Shown: positions 8,060-17,519, counted from the first letter of the stretch. The stretch is 64,000 nucleotides of DNA from Adhaeribacter rhizoryzae (GCF_008629685.1 NZ_VWSF01000014.1:96579-160578); one strand, 5' to 3'. The notes: generated by a model from the letters alone, not told the origin. Made by a program: numbers and translations.

Positions 8060-11000
8060 TTAGTTCATGTCGGGCAGCAGACCTTCATCTTCTTTGCCTT
8101 TTTTACCTTTCTTTTTCTTTTTAGGCTCTTCGGTCATACCGGGTAAGGCAATGTTATCGGTTTGTTTTTCGGGTTTAGCTGGCTGGGCTGCGGGCATATC
8201 CGTCATATCCGAATCATCAGACTTAGCAGCTTTATCTTTTTTCTTTTTCTTGCCGCCGCTTTCTTCCATAAAATCGAAATTACCGGTTTTTACCGGAGCT
8301 GCCTTACTGCCGGCAACGCCTTTAAGCGGATCGTGGGCGCTGTTTTGCAGGTAAGCTTTCTGGTAATCGGTTACAAACTGATTTTTCTCTATTTCTTCGG
8401 CGGTAAGCAAGCTGCTGTTGCGTTTAGAAGTTACCAGGCGGTTAAACTCTTCGTCGGTAGAAGCCACCATCATGACATTATTGTTATACGTGAAATAATA
8501 CCACAAACCCGGGTTAGGCTGCAAATACATCGTAACAATATCTGATTCCGGGCCGCGCTTGATTTCTATATAGCCGGGCACCTGCGCATTAATATCTTTT
8601 TTGAGCATGTTAGATAAGCTCAGCATATTTTTGCTGTACCAGGCTTTGGTAGAATCGGACCACCGTAACTCTACGTTGCTGAACACGAAACTCTTCTGAA
8701 ACTTAGAAGAAAATACCGGCAACGGGGTATATTTAGACTGATCAGCAAAGGCCTGGGCATCTTTAGCGGGCACAAACTGCGCCAATTTATTCAGCATCAA
8801 ACTATTATCGGTAATGGCTTCGGGGGCATTGCCGGCATTGTTGGCCAAAGCGGTGGCCATGGCATTCAGGGCTTGTTCCGGCATATTTAAATCAAAGGCC
8901 AGTAACGCATTCAGCACGTATAAATTAACTTTAGGCTTAGCGGTTGCGGCGCCGGCGGCTTCTAACTTAAGCGTTTTGCTTGCCTGAATCAGGTTAAACT
9001 TACCTTCGTAGTTGGCTATACCGGTAGAGTCGTTAAAGGTCATGAGGTTACCGGAATATTCCTGGCCGGCAATACGGGCCTCTTTGCCCAGTTTAAATTC
9101 TTTCCGATCTTTGTTGTACGCCAATTGCCCTTCCACCTCAAATATATCCAGATCGGTTTCGTCTTTCTTCTGCGAAACAAACGTGTTGTATATTTTATTA
9201 GAGGCTACGCTTACGTGTAAACCGGTTTTAAGCGGTGTACCATCGGCTGTTTTGGGCGCTTCAATATTAATTTTTACCTCGGCGGGGTTTACGGTTGCTT
9301 TGTACGGAAACCAGTCCGAAGCACCGGCTTCGCCGCTCACCGCCACTTTTACATAGCCATCGAAATTCCAGAACTGCTGGTTCGAAGACATGGTAATATT
9401 ACCTTTGTACCCCACTCCCGGCGCAATCAAAAATTTATCTTTTTCGGTTACGGTAGCTAAGGCTTCGGTATGCGGCATGGTTTCGTCCTGGGCATCAGAC
9501 TTCCGTAAAAAGCGCAGCCTTTCTTTTTTGGCCGGCTCATCGGTGTTCATGGCTAACAACGTAGAATCGGGCCGCATCTCCGCGTTAACTTTTGGAGCGT
9601 TCTTTTTCTTTTTGCGGGTAGCTACCACCGGTTCCATTGCTAAATCAGATTCCGGGGTTACAGGCATTTCGCCGGCTGGTGCATCTTCAGTAGCGGCTTT
9701 GCCTTTTTTCTTACTGGTTACCAAACTTGCTTTCCGAAACAGGCCACCTTTTTTTACGGGCGCTACTACTGCGGCAGTGGTATCATCGGGCATTATTTCG
9801 GTACTAATCAAACCTACTTTATCGCGGTTGCTCCATTCATTTAAATCGCTTTCGGTTACCACTGGTTTTACCTTGTCCATGTTTTTCATGGCAAACTTGT
9901 CGAACTTGATGGCAAACGTATCGGCGGCGGCGTTTACGTAATTGGCCCTGCCATTACCCTGGTAGTTTAGCCGCGATAGAATATTTACTTCGCCCTGGTA
10001 TAGCTGGTGGTATTTATTTAAAGTATCGCTGATAACAACAGCTTTTTGCAATGACTTCAGATTAGCGCTTTCAATAAATACCCGGCCACTATCGGGTACT
10101 ACATGCGCATCGGCTACGGCAATATAAGGCACCCCACCAATATTTAAGGTATTTTTGCTGATGTCGTAGCTGGCCGATTTAGCTTTAAATTTAAGTCCTT
10201 CGTGGGCCGGCCTACCCGAAACAAAGTAAGCCTGGCTGCCATTACTGCCCTCGGACTGGCGCATGGTTACCACTTTTTTGTTTACATCCCACATACCGCC
10301 GCTGAGCGAAGTCCGGAACTGAGAAATCGGGAAGTCGGTGTTGGCTACCCCGGTACGTTCCGGCGAGAAGGTGGCCTGGCCCTTGGTTACGTTAAAATCC
10401 AGCAATACATCAGAAGCCCGCAAAGCTGGTTTGCCCGGCGTGCTGGATTTAATTTCGAGGGTGGCATTTTGGGCTTTAAAGTGGTCTTTGGCAAAAGCCA
10501 GGTTCGGCGATTTAATTAAACCGTCGGTGCCTTCTACAACCCCATCGCCAAAAAATCCTTCGGGCGTTAAAATAGCAATACCCTGGTACGTATATTTGCC
10601 GGCATACAGCTTAAAGGGCTCACTTACGGTACTAATATTCATAGTATCTTTTTTGGGCAACCACTCCATTACATATTTATGGAAGGTACCGCCCATGTAA
10701 TACGCTTTACCCACGGTAGCCTCCCGGATAGTAGCCTCCGTACCCAATGTCTGTACTTTATCGAGGTAAAAAGTAAAGGCATTAGACTTTAGTTTGGTGG
10801 TTAGGTAATCTACTTCGCCGATGCCCTGCAAACCTTTGTTGGTCATGGTAAGTTTGTTGTAAAACTTACCTTTGCCACCATAAGCCGGCAAACCGTTTTT
10901 GGGGGCGGTATACTCAAAACCCAGCGATTGGTCGGGCATTACGGCTAACTGGGTTTCGATAGGCGGAAAAATACCCCCGGAATAGAACTTACCCTGAAAA

Positions 11001-13321
11001 CCAACGGCGCCCGGCATACTGGTACCCAGGCTATCTATTTTAAAGCGCGGAATGGCAAAATATACGGTGGTATCGTAAGCGCCGCCCAATATTTCGGGTT
11101 TATTAAAAAATACGTAAGCGCCGCCAATAGCATCAAACATCGGGAAATTGGCGTATTTTTTCCGGCCCGATTTATTATCGGCTTTGTTTAAATAAAGAAT
11201 ACCCGATGATTTGGTAAGGCTGTTGCTGCTGAATTGTTCATTACCGGTACTTTTTTCTTTGGCGTTTTTCTTCTTTTTAGGAGCGGCAATGGCAATGGTA
11301 TCAATTTTAGCCATTTCGATCAGAAACTCGTTGTACTTAAACGTAAATTTAGAACCCCGGAACCGCAAATCAGAAGCTACTACCGCCCCGTTAAATTTAA
11401 TATCGCGGTTTTTTAAAATGCGCACCTGATTACTGTCGGGTTTGGCATAAACCGCTGCCGAATCGCCGGTAAAGTAAAATTTATTTACCCCCCGCACCAG
11501 CATCTCGTCTTTATTCAGGTCGAGGGTAATATTTTTACCCGATGGCATTAAAGATTTAAGGGTAATAAAATCGAAATCTTTTTTGCCCCGCGCCGCTTTC
11601 ATGTAATGCACGGCTTTAGGCTTTACCGATATTTGGCCAGTAACGGTATTAAAATCCAGAAAATTCTGTTTTGCCAGCATCGAAGCCGCCAGGCGCAGTT
11701 CGTCTTCTTTTATTTTAGTACTTTGGGCCAGTTCGGCCAGGTAAAACGTATTGGTGCGGCGCTTATCGGCAAAATTCGCAATCACGATAAGCGGATGAAA
11801 ATCGGCGGTTCCTTTTAAGTGTTCGTAGCGTTCTTCAGTAAAATATTCTTTAGAAGCCAGGCGCGCCGGCACTTCGTTTTTAGCTGTTAAAATAGAGAAA
11901 TTAATGGTAGGCTCCGGCAAAACCCAGGTCAGCATTTCGGCACTAATTTCCATTTGGTGGTGCGAGCTGTAAAACGGGCTCGCCATGGTTTGGTCGCTGC
12001 GGGTTAGCAATAATTTTTGGTTAGGCTTGCTGTATTTTAACCTTAAACCAGGGTGCGCAATGGTATCGGCTTTGTTAAAAATTAAGATGGCCGCATTTTC
12101 CGAAGAAATAACGCTATCCTGGAGCATAAAATTAGCAGCAGTGGCTTTAAACTTGGGGCTTCCCTCGCGACTAACGGTAATTTCGGAACCGCTACCGTCT
12201 AAAGCCCCGGCACTTATTTTATTACCGGCCAGCGTAATACCACCGGTATATTTAATATTTTCACCGATGCTTTTGAGGCGGGCATTATTGGTATAGGAAA
12301 TAAATTTAGGATATCCGGTATCGGCACCAGGGGTTTTGCGGCGCACATTCCGGAATTCAAAAACACCATCTACCGGGGCTTCCAGCACCGCCGGATAAGT
12401 TAATGTTACATCTTTGGCTTTAAACGCCGTTTTGCTAATATCGAAGCTAAACTTTTTAAGCGTAGCAGTGGCTTCGCCGTCGGGCTGTGCCCAGGTAAAT
12501 ACGCCTTTATTGCCCACAAATACGTTACGGGCCAGCATTAAAGCGCCTTCCGTTTGTTTTAACAGCAACGAATCGGGACCCGAAACAAAAAATAAATCAA
12601 TATTATTCAGCTGAAGTACCGGACCTATTATTACCGGAATAGCCCCGTTGGTGGGTATTGTTCCTTTATCTTCACTCGCGGCGGTTGCTGGTGGCGTATC
12701 TTTAAAATCATCGTTCCAGACTATTTCGCCTTCTTTGGGGGCTGGTTTTGCTGCTTTTTTCGGTGTTTCTTTAATTGGTTCGGGCTTTACCGGGGCAGGT
12801 TCTTCCTGGGGTTCGGTGCCATCGCGGTAAGCAAACGAAAAATTGCCGCCCAATACCCGCAAGGTATTTACCGAAGATTTGTAAACAACTTTGGTGTTTA
12901 GGAAAGCATAAGAAGTTTGCAGAAATTTTTCGAACTGGGGTATTTTTTCATTGGCGAGGGCTTTTTCCGTAACAACTAAAAACTGGTCTAAAGCAGCATT
13001 ATTTAATTTATGAATATTTACGGCACTTACCAGCGCGCCGTATAAATTTTCGAGATGCGGCCGGGCTTTTAATTTTTTAACCAGCATATTCTGGGAAAGT
13101 GCTATTACTTTGGCCTGCTGACTACTGGTTAAAGTGTTGGTGCCCCAAATTTCTTCGAGGCGGGAAGCTACTTTTATGGCGTTTTCGTTTTTGGTGCCGG
13201 CCATCATGGTTTTTACGTCCAGCATAAACTGGGCCGGTTCCTTCGAGAGTTTTGGGGTTTGTGCCTGCGCCATGCCCAACACCCCCAGTAAAAAAAATAA
13301 ACTAAAGTAAAATTGTTTCAT
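8060..13321 (-). CDS. Very large secreted beta-rich protein of unknown function
   Basis: 1753 residues; I do not recognise a named family. It has a signal peptide (to about residue 20, MAQA/Q), a helical region (about 25-150), a Pro/Glu/Lys linker (about 170-198), and then more than 1000 residues of short alternating strands. These include repeated phrases about growing or masking a form (GVFEFRNV, GGAYVFFNKPE, GGTFHKYVM, GKYTYQGIAIL), suggesting a long beta-helix or OstA/LptA/AsmA-like beta-taco; that is inference. At least five Lys-rich tracts (such as APKKKKNAKEK and TRKKKKNAPK) break the structured regions, and the tail ends in KKKKKGKKGKEDEG. There are no transmembrane helices beyond the signal, and no T9SS domain. 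It follows prmA with a 17-base gap. It probably works in the periplasm or at the outer membrane. Confidence 0.75.
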   Translation of the reverse strand: MKQFYFSLFFLLGVLGMAQAQTPKLSKEPAQFMLDVKTMMAGTKNENAIKVASRLEEIWGTNTLTSSQQAKVIALSQNMLVKKLKARPHLENLYGALVSAVNIHKLNNAALDQFLVVTEKALANEKIPQFEKFLQTSYAFLNTKVVYKSSVNTLRVLGGNFSFAYRDGTEPQEEPAPVKPEPIKETPKKAAKPAPKEGEIVWNDDFKDTPPATAASEDKGTIPTNGAIPVIIGPVLQLNNIDLFFVSGPDSLLLKQTEGALMLARNVFVGNKGVFTWAQPDGEATATLKKFSFDISKTAFKAKDVTLTYPAVLEAPVDGVFEFRNVRRKTPGADTGYPKFISYTNNARLKSIGENIKYTGGITLAGNKISAGALDGSGSEITVSREGSPKFKATAANFMLQDSVISSENAAILIFNKADTIAHPGLRLKYSKPNQKLLLTRSDQTMASPFYSSHHQMEISAEMLTWVLPEPTINFSILTAKNEVPARLASKEYFTEERYEHLKGTADFHPLIVIANFADKRRTNTFYLAELAQSTKIKEDELRLAASMLAKQNFLDFNTVTGQISVKPKAVHYMKAARGKKDFDFITLKSLMPSGKNITLDLNKDEMLVRGVNKFYFTGDSAAVYAKPDSNQVRILKNRDIKFNGAVVASDLRFRGSKFTFKYNEFLIEMAKIDTIAIAAPKKKKNAKEKSTGNEQFSSNSLTKSSGILYLNKADNKSGRKKYANFPMFDAIGGAYVFFNKPEILGGAYDTTVYFAIPRFKIDSLGTSMPGAVGFQGKFYSGGIFPPIETQLAVMPDQSLGFEYTAPKNGLPAYGGKGKFYNKLTMTNKGLQGIGEVDYLTTKLKSNAFTFYLDKVQTLGTEATIREATVGKAYYMGGTFHKYVMEWLPKKDTMNISTVSEPFKLYAGKYTYQGIAILTPEGFFGDGVVEGTDGLIKSPNLAFAKDHFKAQNATLEIKSSTPGKPALRASDVLLDFNVTKGQATFSPERTGVANTDFPISQFRTSLSGGMWDVNKKVVTMRQSEGSNGSQAYFVSGRPAHEGLKFKAKSASYDISKNTLNIGGVPYIAVADAHVVPDSGRVFIESANLKSLQKAVVISDTLNKYHQLYQGEVNILSRLNYQGNGRANYVNAAADTFAIKFDKFAMKNMDKVKPVVTESDLNEWSNRDKVGLISTEIMPDDTTAAVVAPVKKGGLFRKASLVTSKKKGKAATEDAPAGEMPVTPESDLAMEPVVATRKKKKNAPKVNAEMRPDSTLLAMNTDEPAKKERLRFLRKSDAQDETMPHTEALATVTEKDKFLIAPGVGYKGNITMSSNQQFWNFDGYVKVAVSGEAGASDWFPYKATVNPAEVKINIEAPKTADGTPLKTGLHVSVASNKIYNTFVSQKKDETDLDIFEVEGQLAYNKDRKEFKLGKEARIAGQEYSGNLMTFNDSTGIANYEGKFNLIQASKTLKLEAAGAATAKPKVNLYVLNALLAFDLNMPEQALNAMATALANNAGNAPEAITDNSLMLNKLAQFVPAKDAQAFADQSKYTPLPVFSSKFQKSFVFSNVELRWSDSTKAWYSKNMLSLSNMLKKDINAQVPGYIEIKRGPESDIVTMYLQPNPGLWYYFTYNNNVMMVASTDEEFNRLVTSKRNSSLLTAEEIEKNQFVTDYQKAYLQNSAHDPLKGVAGSKAAPVKTGNFDFMEESGGKKKKKDKAAKSDDSDMTDMPAAQPAKPEKQTDNIALPGMTEEPKKKKKGKKGKEDEGLLPDMN

Positions 13322-13338
13322 ATAATAAACCCACTAAA

Positions 13339-14172
13339 CTACTCCTTTTCAAAAACCACTGATACCCAGTTATTTTTTATACGATTACTCGTAAAATTCA
13401 ACCCAACCGAAGCGGCTTTCTCTTTAATCTGGTCTAAATCTTCGGTATAAAACCCGCTCATTATTAACGTACCACCAGCTGCTAATATTCTGTTATAAAC
13501 CGGCAAATCGACCAGCAATACGTTGCGGTTAATATTAGCCAGAATAATATTAAATGGTTGTTCCTGCTCTATTACCGCCGCATCGCCTAAACGCACTTCA
13601 ATAGCTGCACAATCGTTAAAGTCGGCGTTTTCACGAGCGTTTTCTACGGTCCAGTCTTCAATGTCAACGGCCAATATTTCGGTGCCACCTAGTTTACAGG
13701 CCAGAATAGCCAGAATACCCGTGCCGCAACCCATATCCAGCACACGTTTGCCCGCATGGTCTACGGTTAGCTGGTTCTCTATCATGAGGGTAGTGGTTTC
13801 GTGGTGGCCGGTGCCAAAAGACATTTTCGGGTTGATAACAATGTCGTAAGCCACACCCTCGGGTTTTGGGTGAAAAGAAGCGCGCACCGAACAAATATCC
13901 GCAATCAGCAAGGGCTCAAAATTCTTTTCCCACTCTTCGTTCCAGTTTTTCTTCTCGATTTTCTCGATGGTATATTTTATTTCGCCGGCAGCTTCGCGGT
14001 ATTTATTTAAGACTTCCTGCAGGTCGGTTTCCGAGAATATATCTTCGGTAATGTAGGCGCACAAACCTTCGTCGGTTTCCATGAAAGTATCGTAACCGTA
14101 CTGGCTCAGCTCGGCAGTTAAAATGTCGTTAAACGCAGTGGGGGCAAAAATTGTAATTTGGATAAAATCCAT
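13339..14172 (-). CDS. prmA: Ribosomal protein L11 methyltransferase PrmA
   Basis: SAM-dependent enzyme that trimethylates ribosomal protein L11. 277 residues, close to the family norm. The N-terminal 90 residues are the L11-recognition domain (YGYDTFMETDEGLCAYI). Next come the FGTGHHETT motif, a Rossmann SAM-binding loop VLDMGCGTGILAI (about residue 145), DIEDWTVENARENAD and LANINRNVL in the place of the catalytic NILxxxL segment. It is the third gene of a minus-strand run (tpiA, a small secreted protein, prmA, the large secreted protein) with gaps of 7 and 17 bases on either side, so it is probably co-transcribed. Confidence 0.93.
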   Translation of the reverse strand: MDFIQITIFAPTAFNDILTAELSQYGYDTFMETDEGLCAYITEDIFSETDLQEVLNKYREAAGEIKYTIEKIEKKNWNEEWEKNFEPLLIADICSVRASFHPKPEGVAYDIVINPKMSFGTGHHETTTLMIENQLTVDHAGKRVLDMGCGTGILAILACKLGGTEILAVDIEDWTVENARENADFNDCAAIEVRLGDAAVIEQEQPFNIILANINRNVLLVDLPVYNRILAAGGTLIMSGFYTEDLDQIKEKAASVGLNFTSNRIKNNWVSVVFEKE

Positions 14173-14179
14173 ATAGAGG

Positions 14180-14566
14180 TTATTTTCTACAACCGGCTAA
14201 TGTTCGCGCTTTGGTGTAATAAATGGTAAAATCGGCGAAAGCCCGGTTGGTGGTTATAAATAAAACGTGATCGGCAAAATTGCGGCTCGTGGTAATGTGC
14301 CAAATGCCGGGAGCATCGGCAAAAAGCTTGTTGGTTTCTTTAAAAACAGATAAATCGGCGTAAGTATCTTCGGTATCGATGTATACGGTAAAGCGCGCGT
14401 AGTTTTTTTGTTTGGGATCGGCGGTAAGGTATACAGAGCCGAACATGCGGCAGATTTCGGGTTCGCGGGGAGCTACAATCGATATTGTTTCGGGCTTGGC
14501 AACAGCCGAACCCGCCGGGCTGCCAAGGCCCAGTAACAAGTAAAATAAAGGCAGAAAATAAAGCAT
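14180..14566 (-). CDS. Small secreted protein with 13-residue repeats; candidate 7(1) septoil-knot domain
   Basis: 128 residues from the ATG at 14566; the upstream TTG start is less likely because it adds residues before a clean signal peptide (to about residue 23). The mature part has an aromatic-Ala-Asp phrase at almost constant spacing: Ala57, 70, 83, 98, 111 and 124 (YAR, YAD, FAD, FAD, FAD, LAG), each followed by a short strand such as FTVYI, LSVFK, VLFIT or TIYYT. This register matches what I remember of the DUF6150/septoil-knot family (PF19647, prototype Ureaplasma Q9PR55), in which chains are predicted or shown to form a 7(1) knot. That assignment is from memory and is not tested here. 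Two cysteines near the ends of the domain could form a disulfide. It sits between tpiA and prmA. Confidence 0.6.
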   Translation of the reverse strand: MLYFLPLFYLLLGLGSPAGSAVAKPETISIVAPREPEICRMFGSVYLTADPKQKNYARFTVYIDTEDTYADLSVFKETNKLFADAPGIWHITTSRNFADHVLFITTNRAFADFTIYYTKARTLAGCRK

Positions 14567-14595
14567 TCCGGAAAAACTAAACTGCAACTATACCC

Positions 14596-14639
14596 GAGCG
14601 GATGCAAGTGAATTAGAATAATCCCAATTACATCCGCTC
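14596..14639 (-). other. Intercistronic stem-loop between tpiA and the small secreted protein
   Basis: GAGCGGATG (14596-14604) pairs perfectly with CATCCGCTC (14631-14639). There is no T run on the minus strand, so this is not a classical terminator. It could be an RNA-processing or attenuating hairpin in the tpiA operon. Confidence 0.45.
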
Positions 14640-14685
14640 TAAGGTACAAATTAACTATTTCCGGAACAAAAAATTCTTATTTTTA

Positions 14686-15447
14686 TCAGAATGATTTTAT
14701 AATATCGGTGAAATCGCGCGATTTAAGCGAAGCACCGCCAATCAGGCCACCGTCAATATCGGGTTGCGAGAATAATTCGCGGGCATTACCCGGGTTAGCG
14801 CTGCCACCGTACAGAATAGTTGTGTTCGCAGCAGCTTCGGCATCGTAGTGGCGGGCAATCTGCTCGCGTATGAAAGCGTGCACTTCCTGGGCTTGCTGGC
14901 TCGTAGCGGTTTTGCCGGTGCCAATGGCCCAAATAGGTTCGTAGGCAATTACCACGCGCGCAAACTCTTCGTTCGTAACATGGAAAAGTCCTTCTTTTAG
15001 CTGGGTTTCAATAACGTCGAACGTTAAATCCTGCTCGCGCTGCTCCAGCGATTCGCCGATACAGAAAATTGGAATTAATCCAGCTTGCAAAGCGGCTTTC
15101 ACCTTTGTTTCTAATAACTGGTTGTCTTCGTTAAAATATTGCCGGCGTTCGCTGTGGCCCAGAATTACGTACTCCACTCCCACCGATTTCAACATGGCGG
15201 CCGACACTTCGCCGGTGTATGCGCCACTTTCTTTCTGGTGGCAATTTTGGGCACCTAAATGAATATTGCTGTTTCCGCCCAGAGCCTTGCTTACGCTGCT
15301 CAGAAAAGGGAATGGCGGGCACAATACTACTTCGGCCTGGTTGTTTACTTCGTCCTGCACCATATTTACTACTTCCGATACCAGCGCCTGCGCCTCCTCA
15401 AAAGTTTTATTCATTTTCCAGTTGCCGGCAACAATTTTCTTTCTCAT
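14686..15447 (-). CDS. tpiA: Triosephosphate isomerase TpiA
   Basis: Glycolytic TIM-barrel enzyme interconverting dihydroxyacetone phosphate and glyceraldehyde-3-phosphate. 253 residues, the usual length. Visible motifs: KIVAGNWKMNK (substrate-binding Asn and Lys near the N-terminus), VILGHSERR (electrophilic His about residue 97), AYEPIWAIGTGKTA (catalytic Glu and flexible loop 6), LYGGSANPGN and DGGLIGGASL phosphate-binding loops. First gene of the minus-strand run that includes prmA; a 119-base gap with a hairpin separates it from the next gene. Confidence 0.97.
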   Translation of the reverse strand: MRKKIVAGNWKMNKTFEEAQALVSEVVNMVQDEVNNQAEVVLCPPFPFLSSVSKALGGNSNIHLGAQNCHQKESGAYTGEVSAAMLKSVGVEYVILGHSERRQYFNEDNQLLETKVKAALQAGLIPIFCIGESLEQREQDLTFDVIETQLKEGLFHVTNEEFARVVIAYEPIWAIGTGKTATSQQAQEVHAFIREQIARHYDAEAAANTTILYGGSANPGNARELFSQPDIDGGLIGGASLKSRDFTDIIKSF

Positions 15448-15583
15448 ATTATACTATTTGGTTTTGGGTTGTGTATCTAAAATTGCGTTATACGGCGTAA
15501 GATTAATAATTTTGCCGGGGAATGCCTAAAAGTTAAAGCAGGATTTAAATTTACAGCTACTAATGCCTTATTTCGGGCGTGAA

Positions 15584-16279
15584 TTATTTTATTATTACAA
15601 AGCCGAGCTTAACGTTAAAACCCAGATGCAGGCGCCTGAATTTGCCTTCTTGCCGGTCAACGGGTTCAAAATAAAAATCTGCTGGTTCTTTGTAATCACC
15701 GGGCTGCTCGCCGAAGGTCTGGTGGTCTACTTTTATCCAGCGTAAACCCGGCCCCACAAAAGCATCCAGCAAAAACCGCTGCCCCAAATAATATTCCAGC
15801 CCAACTTTTATACAACTGCCCCACATTCGGCGGGTCACATCCGAGTATTCATAATAATAATCACCATCGTCTTTTATTAACCAATTATTAAGTTTGCGGT
15901 ATTCTTCGGGGCTAAAAAATACTTCGGCACCCACATAAGGCTTCACATTTGCTTCGGCCTGCACCCAGGTTGGAGGAAAAAAATATTTGATTTCGCCGCG
16001 CAGTTTAAAATATCCGTGATTTCGGTATTGGTACTCTTCATTCTTCACAAACTGCTTCGATAACCCTTTGTAAGGTAAACCATAGTCAACCGAAAAGCCC
16101 ACGCGGTTATTTATAGTAGTCTGCACGCCAAATTGCAATGTTGCCGCCCGCACGTGGAGTAAGTTTAAAGGTGATACCCGGAATTGCAGGCTTAGCTTGT
16201 TTTGCCCGTGGACTTTAGCCAGATTAAAAAGCAGCGCCAAAATCAGGAAAATATTTCTCCTGAATATTATTTTTTTCAT
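15584..16279 (-). CDS. Outer membrane beta-barrel protein, DUF3575-like
   Basis: 231 residues with a signal peptide (to VHGQ, about residue 26) and a repeated strand pattern: LSLQFRVSPLNLLHVRAATLQFGVQTTINNRVGFSVDYG, then FKLRGEIKYFF, VKPYVGAEVFFS, CIKVGLEYYLGQRFLLDAFVGPGLRW and LGFNVKLGFVI. This matches small Bacteroidetes outer-membrane barrels of the DUF3575 type; the exact family is uncertain. Function unknown. The C-terminus ends in a hydrophobic strand, as expected for a BAM substrate. No close operon partners. Confidence 0.65.
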   Translation of the reverse strand: MKKIIFRRNIFLILALLFNLAKVHGQNKLSLQFRVSPLNLLHVRAATLQFGVQTTINNRVGFSVDYGLPYKGLSKQFVKNEEYQYRNHGYFKLRGEIKYFFPPTWVQAEANVKPYVGAEVFFSPEEYRKLNNWLIKDDGDYYYEYSDVTRRMWGSCIKVGLEYYLGQRFLLDAFVGPGLRWIKVDHQTFGEQPGDYKEPADFYFEPVDRQEGKFRRLHLGFNVKLGFVIIK

Positions 16280-16724
16280 AGGCAGGAAACAACAAAATAA
16301 AACCTTGATGCTTAATTGCTTATAGCCGCAATATTTTCTTAAGCCAATATAGTATTGGGCATAAGGCTATAGGAACCTCTTAGAAATAAATATTTCGTTC
16401 TATTAAGGTGAGTTCATAAAAAAGTCTTGCTTTCTGATTTTAAAGACCAAAATAACAAGACGCTTAATTACTAACTGTTGATGCGCACAATTTGCCTGTA
16501 TATTGTTTGTAAGGCTATGGTGTCCACAGGTGTCATTCAGGAGGAAACTATTTGGCTGCCTGCTAAATAGTTTCCTCCTGAATGACAGTGATGGATTGCT
16601 TAGACCTCCTCTTTTAGAATTTACAAAGCAGCTGTTCCTAACTCTTAAAAGAATATTTCGCCTTACCGAAATAGATAAATATTGAATATCTATTCGGGCT
16701 TGAACGATTATCTGGCCGTAGTGA
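16280..16724. other. Intergenic gap holding a perfect palindrome
   Basis: 445 bases between two minus-strand genes. Besides the palindrome listed separately I see no convincing gene. The ORFs that cross this gap arise from reading through the palindrome and the upstream end of the esterase gene. Confidence 0.6.
16531..16587. repeat. Perfect 23-bp inverted repeat (REP-like)
   Basis: The left arm (16531-16553, beginning tgtcattcaggaggaaact) is the exact reverse complement of the right arm (16565-16587), with an 11-nt loop, ggctgcctgct. There is no T run, so a terminator role is doubtful. It is isolated in a gene-free gap. Genome-wide copies cannot be counted here. Confidence 0.8.
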
Positions 16725-17519
16725 TTATCTGGCAGTAGTATTTTTTTGTAAATTTTGCATGGCTTGGGCATATCTTTTGCCTAGTTCCCGGGCCGAAGCA
16801 GCGTCAAAATGGGTAGCATCACCTTTATCAACTAATCCATCGGCACGTATAACTGCTGTAAACGGGACCTCCGCCGGTAATTGCATTAAAACCTGGTTCA
16901 TGCTTTTATAAGCATCTTTAAAATAACCCAGTTCACCGGCTACAAAAGGCACATTGGGCGCACCCAGTTCTGTCCGGAAACGGTTAATCAAATCTTTTAA
17001 CCTGTTAAGATGCAAGGCTCTCGCCTCCGGGTTACTATCGGATTCGCCCTGGTGCCAGATAATGCCTTTTAAAACACCGGCTTGCATGGCTGCTTTGGCC
17101 CGATCAATGGCTTCGTCGTAAGGATAACCTTTGGTTTGGTCGTGGTAGCCACCTTTTACCCAGGCTGTGATAGAAGAGCCACCGTGCGCCGCCGGAATTA
17201 GCCCAATGCGGATTTTATTGCCGGCGTTATTCAGCATTTCGCGGCCAAAAGAAAATCCCGGACCAGTACCGGCAGCGGGCTTATCCCAATGCAAAGGTTC
17301 TTTGGCCGGCTGCCAGGTTTTATCTTTAGCGAAAACCAACAAACCCGGCACCGCAGTAGTATCTATTGTTTCCGGAGCGCCCCGACCCGCCATATTTGAT
17401 TGCCCCACAAGTAAATATAAATGAAAGTTGGGATCTGCTTGCTGGTTAGCTGATTTATGCGGCACCTGACAACCCAGTAAAAGCAGAAACACAATTAAGC
17501 AGCTATAATAATATTTCAT
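16725..17519 (-). CDS. Sialate O-acetylesterase/carbohydrate esterase lipoprotein (SASA family)
   Basis: 264 residues, predicted lipoprotein (LLLLGC, Cys17) and therefore in the envelope. It removes acetyl groups from sugars such as sialic acid or xylan; the substrate cannot be told. SGNH-like blocks are present: VGQSNMAGRG (nucleophile Ser41), GGSSITAWVKGG (oxyanion Gly), WHQGESDSN (Asn/Gln block) and DATHFDAAS (catalytic His). Length fits family PF03629. It is followed on the same strand by a 445-bp gap and shows no operon link to uvrA. Confidence 0.85.
   Translation of the reverse strand: MKYYYSCLIVFLLLLGCQVPHKSANQQADPNFHLYLLVGQSNMAGRGAPETIDTTAVPGLLVFAKDKTWQPAKEPLHWDKPAAGTGPGFSFGREMLNNAGNKIRIGLIPAAHGGSSITAWVKGGYHDQTKGYPYDEAIDRAKAAMQAGVLKGIIWHQGESDSNPEARALHLNRLKDLINRFRTELGAPNVPFVAGELGYFKDAYKSMNQVLMQLPAEVPFTAVIRADGLVDKGDATHFDAASARELGKRYAQAMQNLQKNTTAR

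Noticed and set aside
8067..13000. Many plus-strand ORFs opposite the 1753-residue gene
   Set aside because: All lie antisense to the large open frame; composition (Phe/Pro/Ser-rich) follows from the poly-lysine and other codons on the opposite strand.
16503..16685. 60-codon plus-strand ORF including FRRKLFG...FLLND
   Set aside because: Translation of the inverted repeat; no homology or context.
16403..16771. 122-codon minus-strand ORF across the palindrome before the esterase gene
   Set aside because: It reads through the perfect palindrome and into the 3' end of the esterase gene; composition is not that of a real protein.
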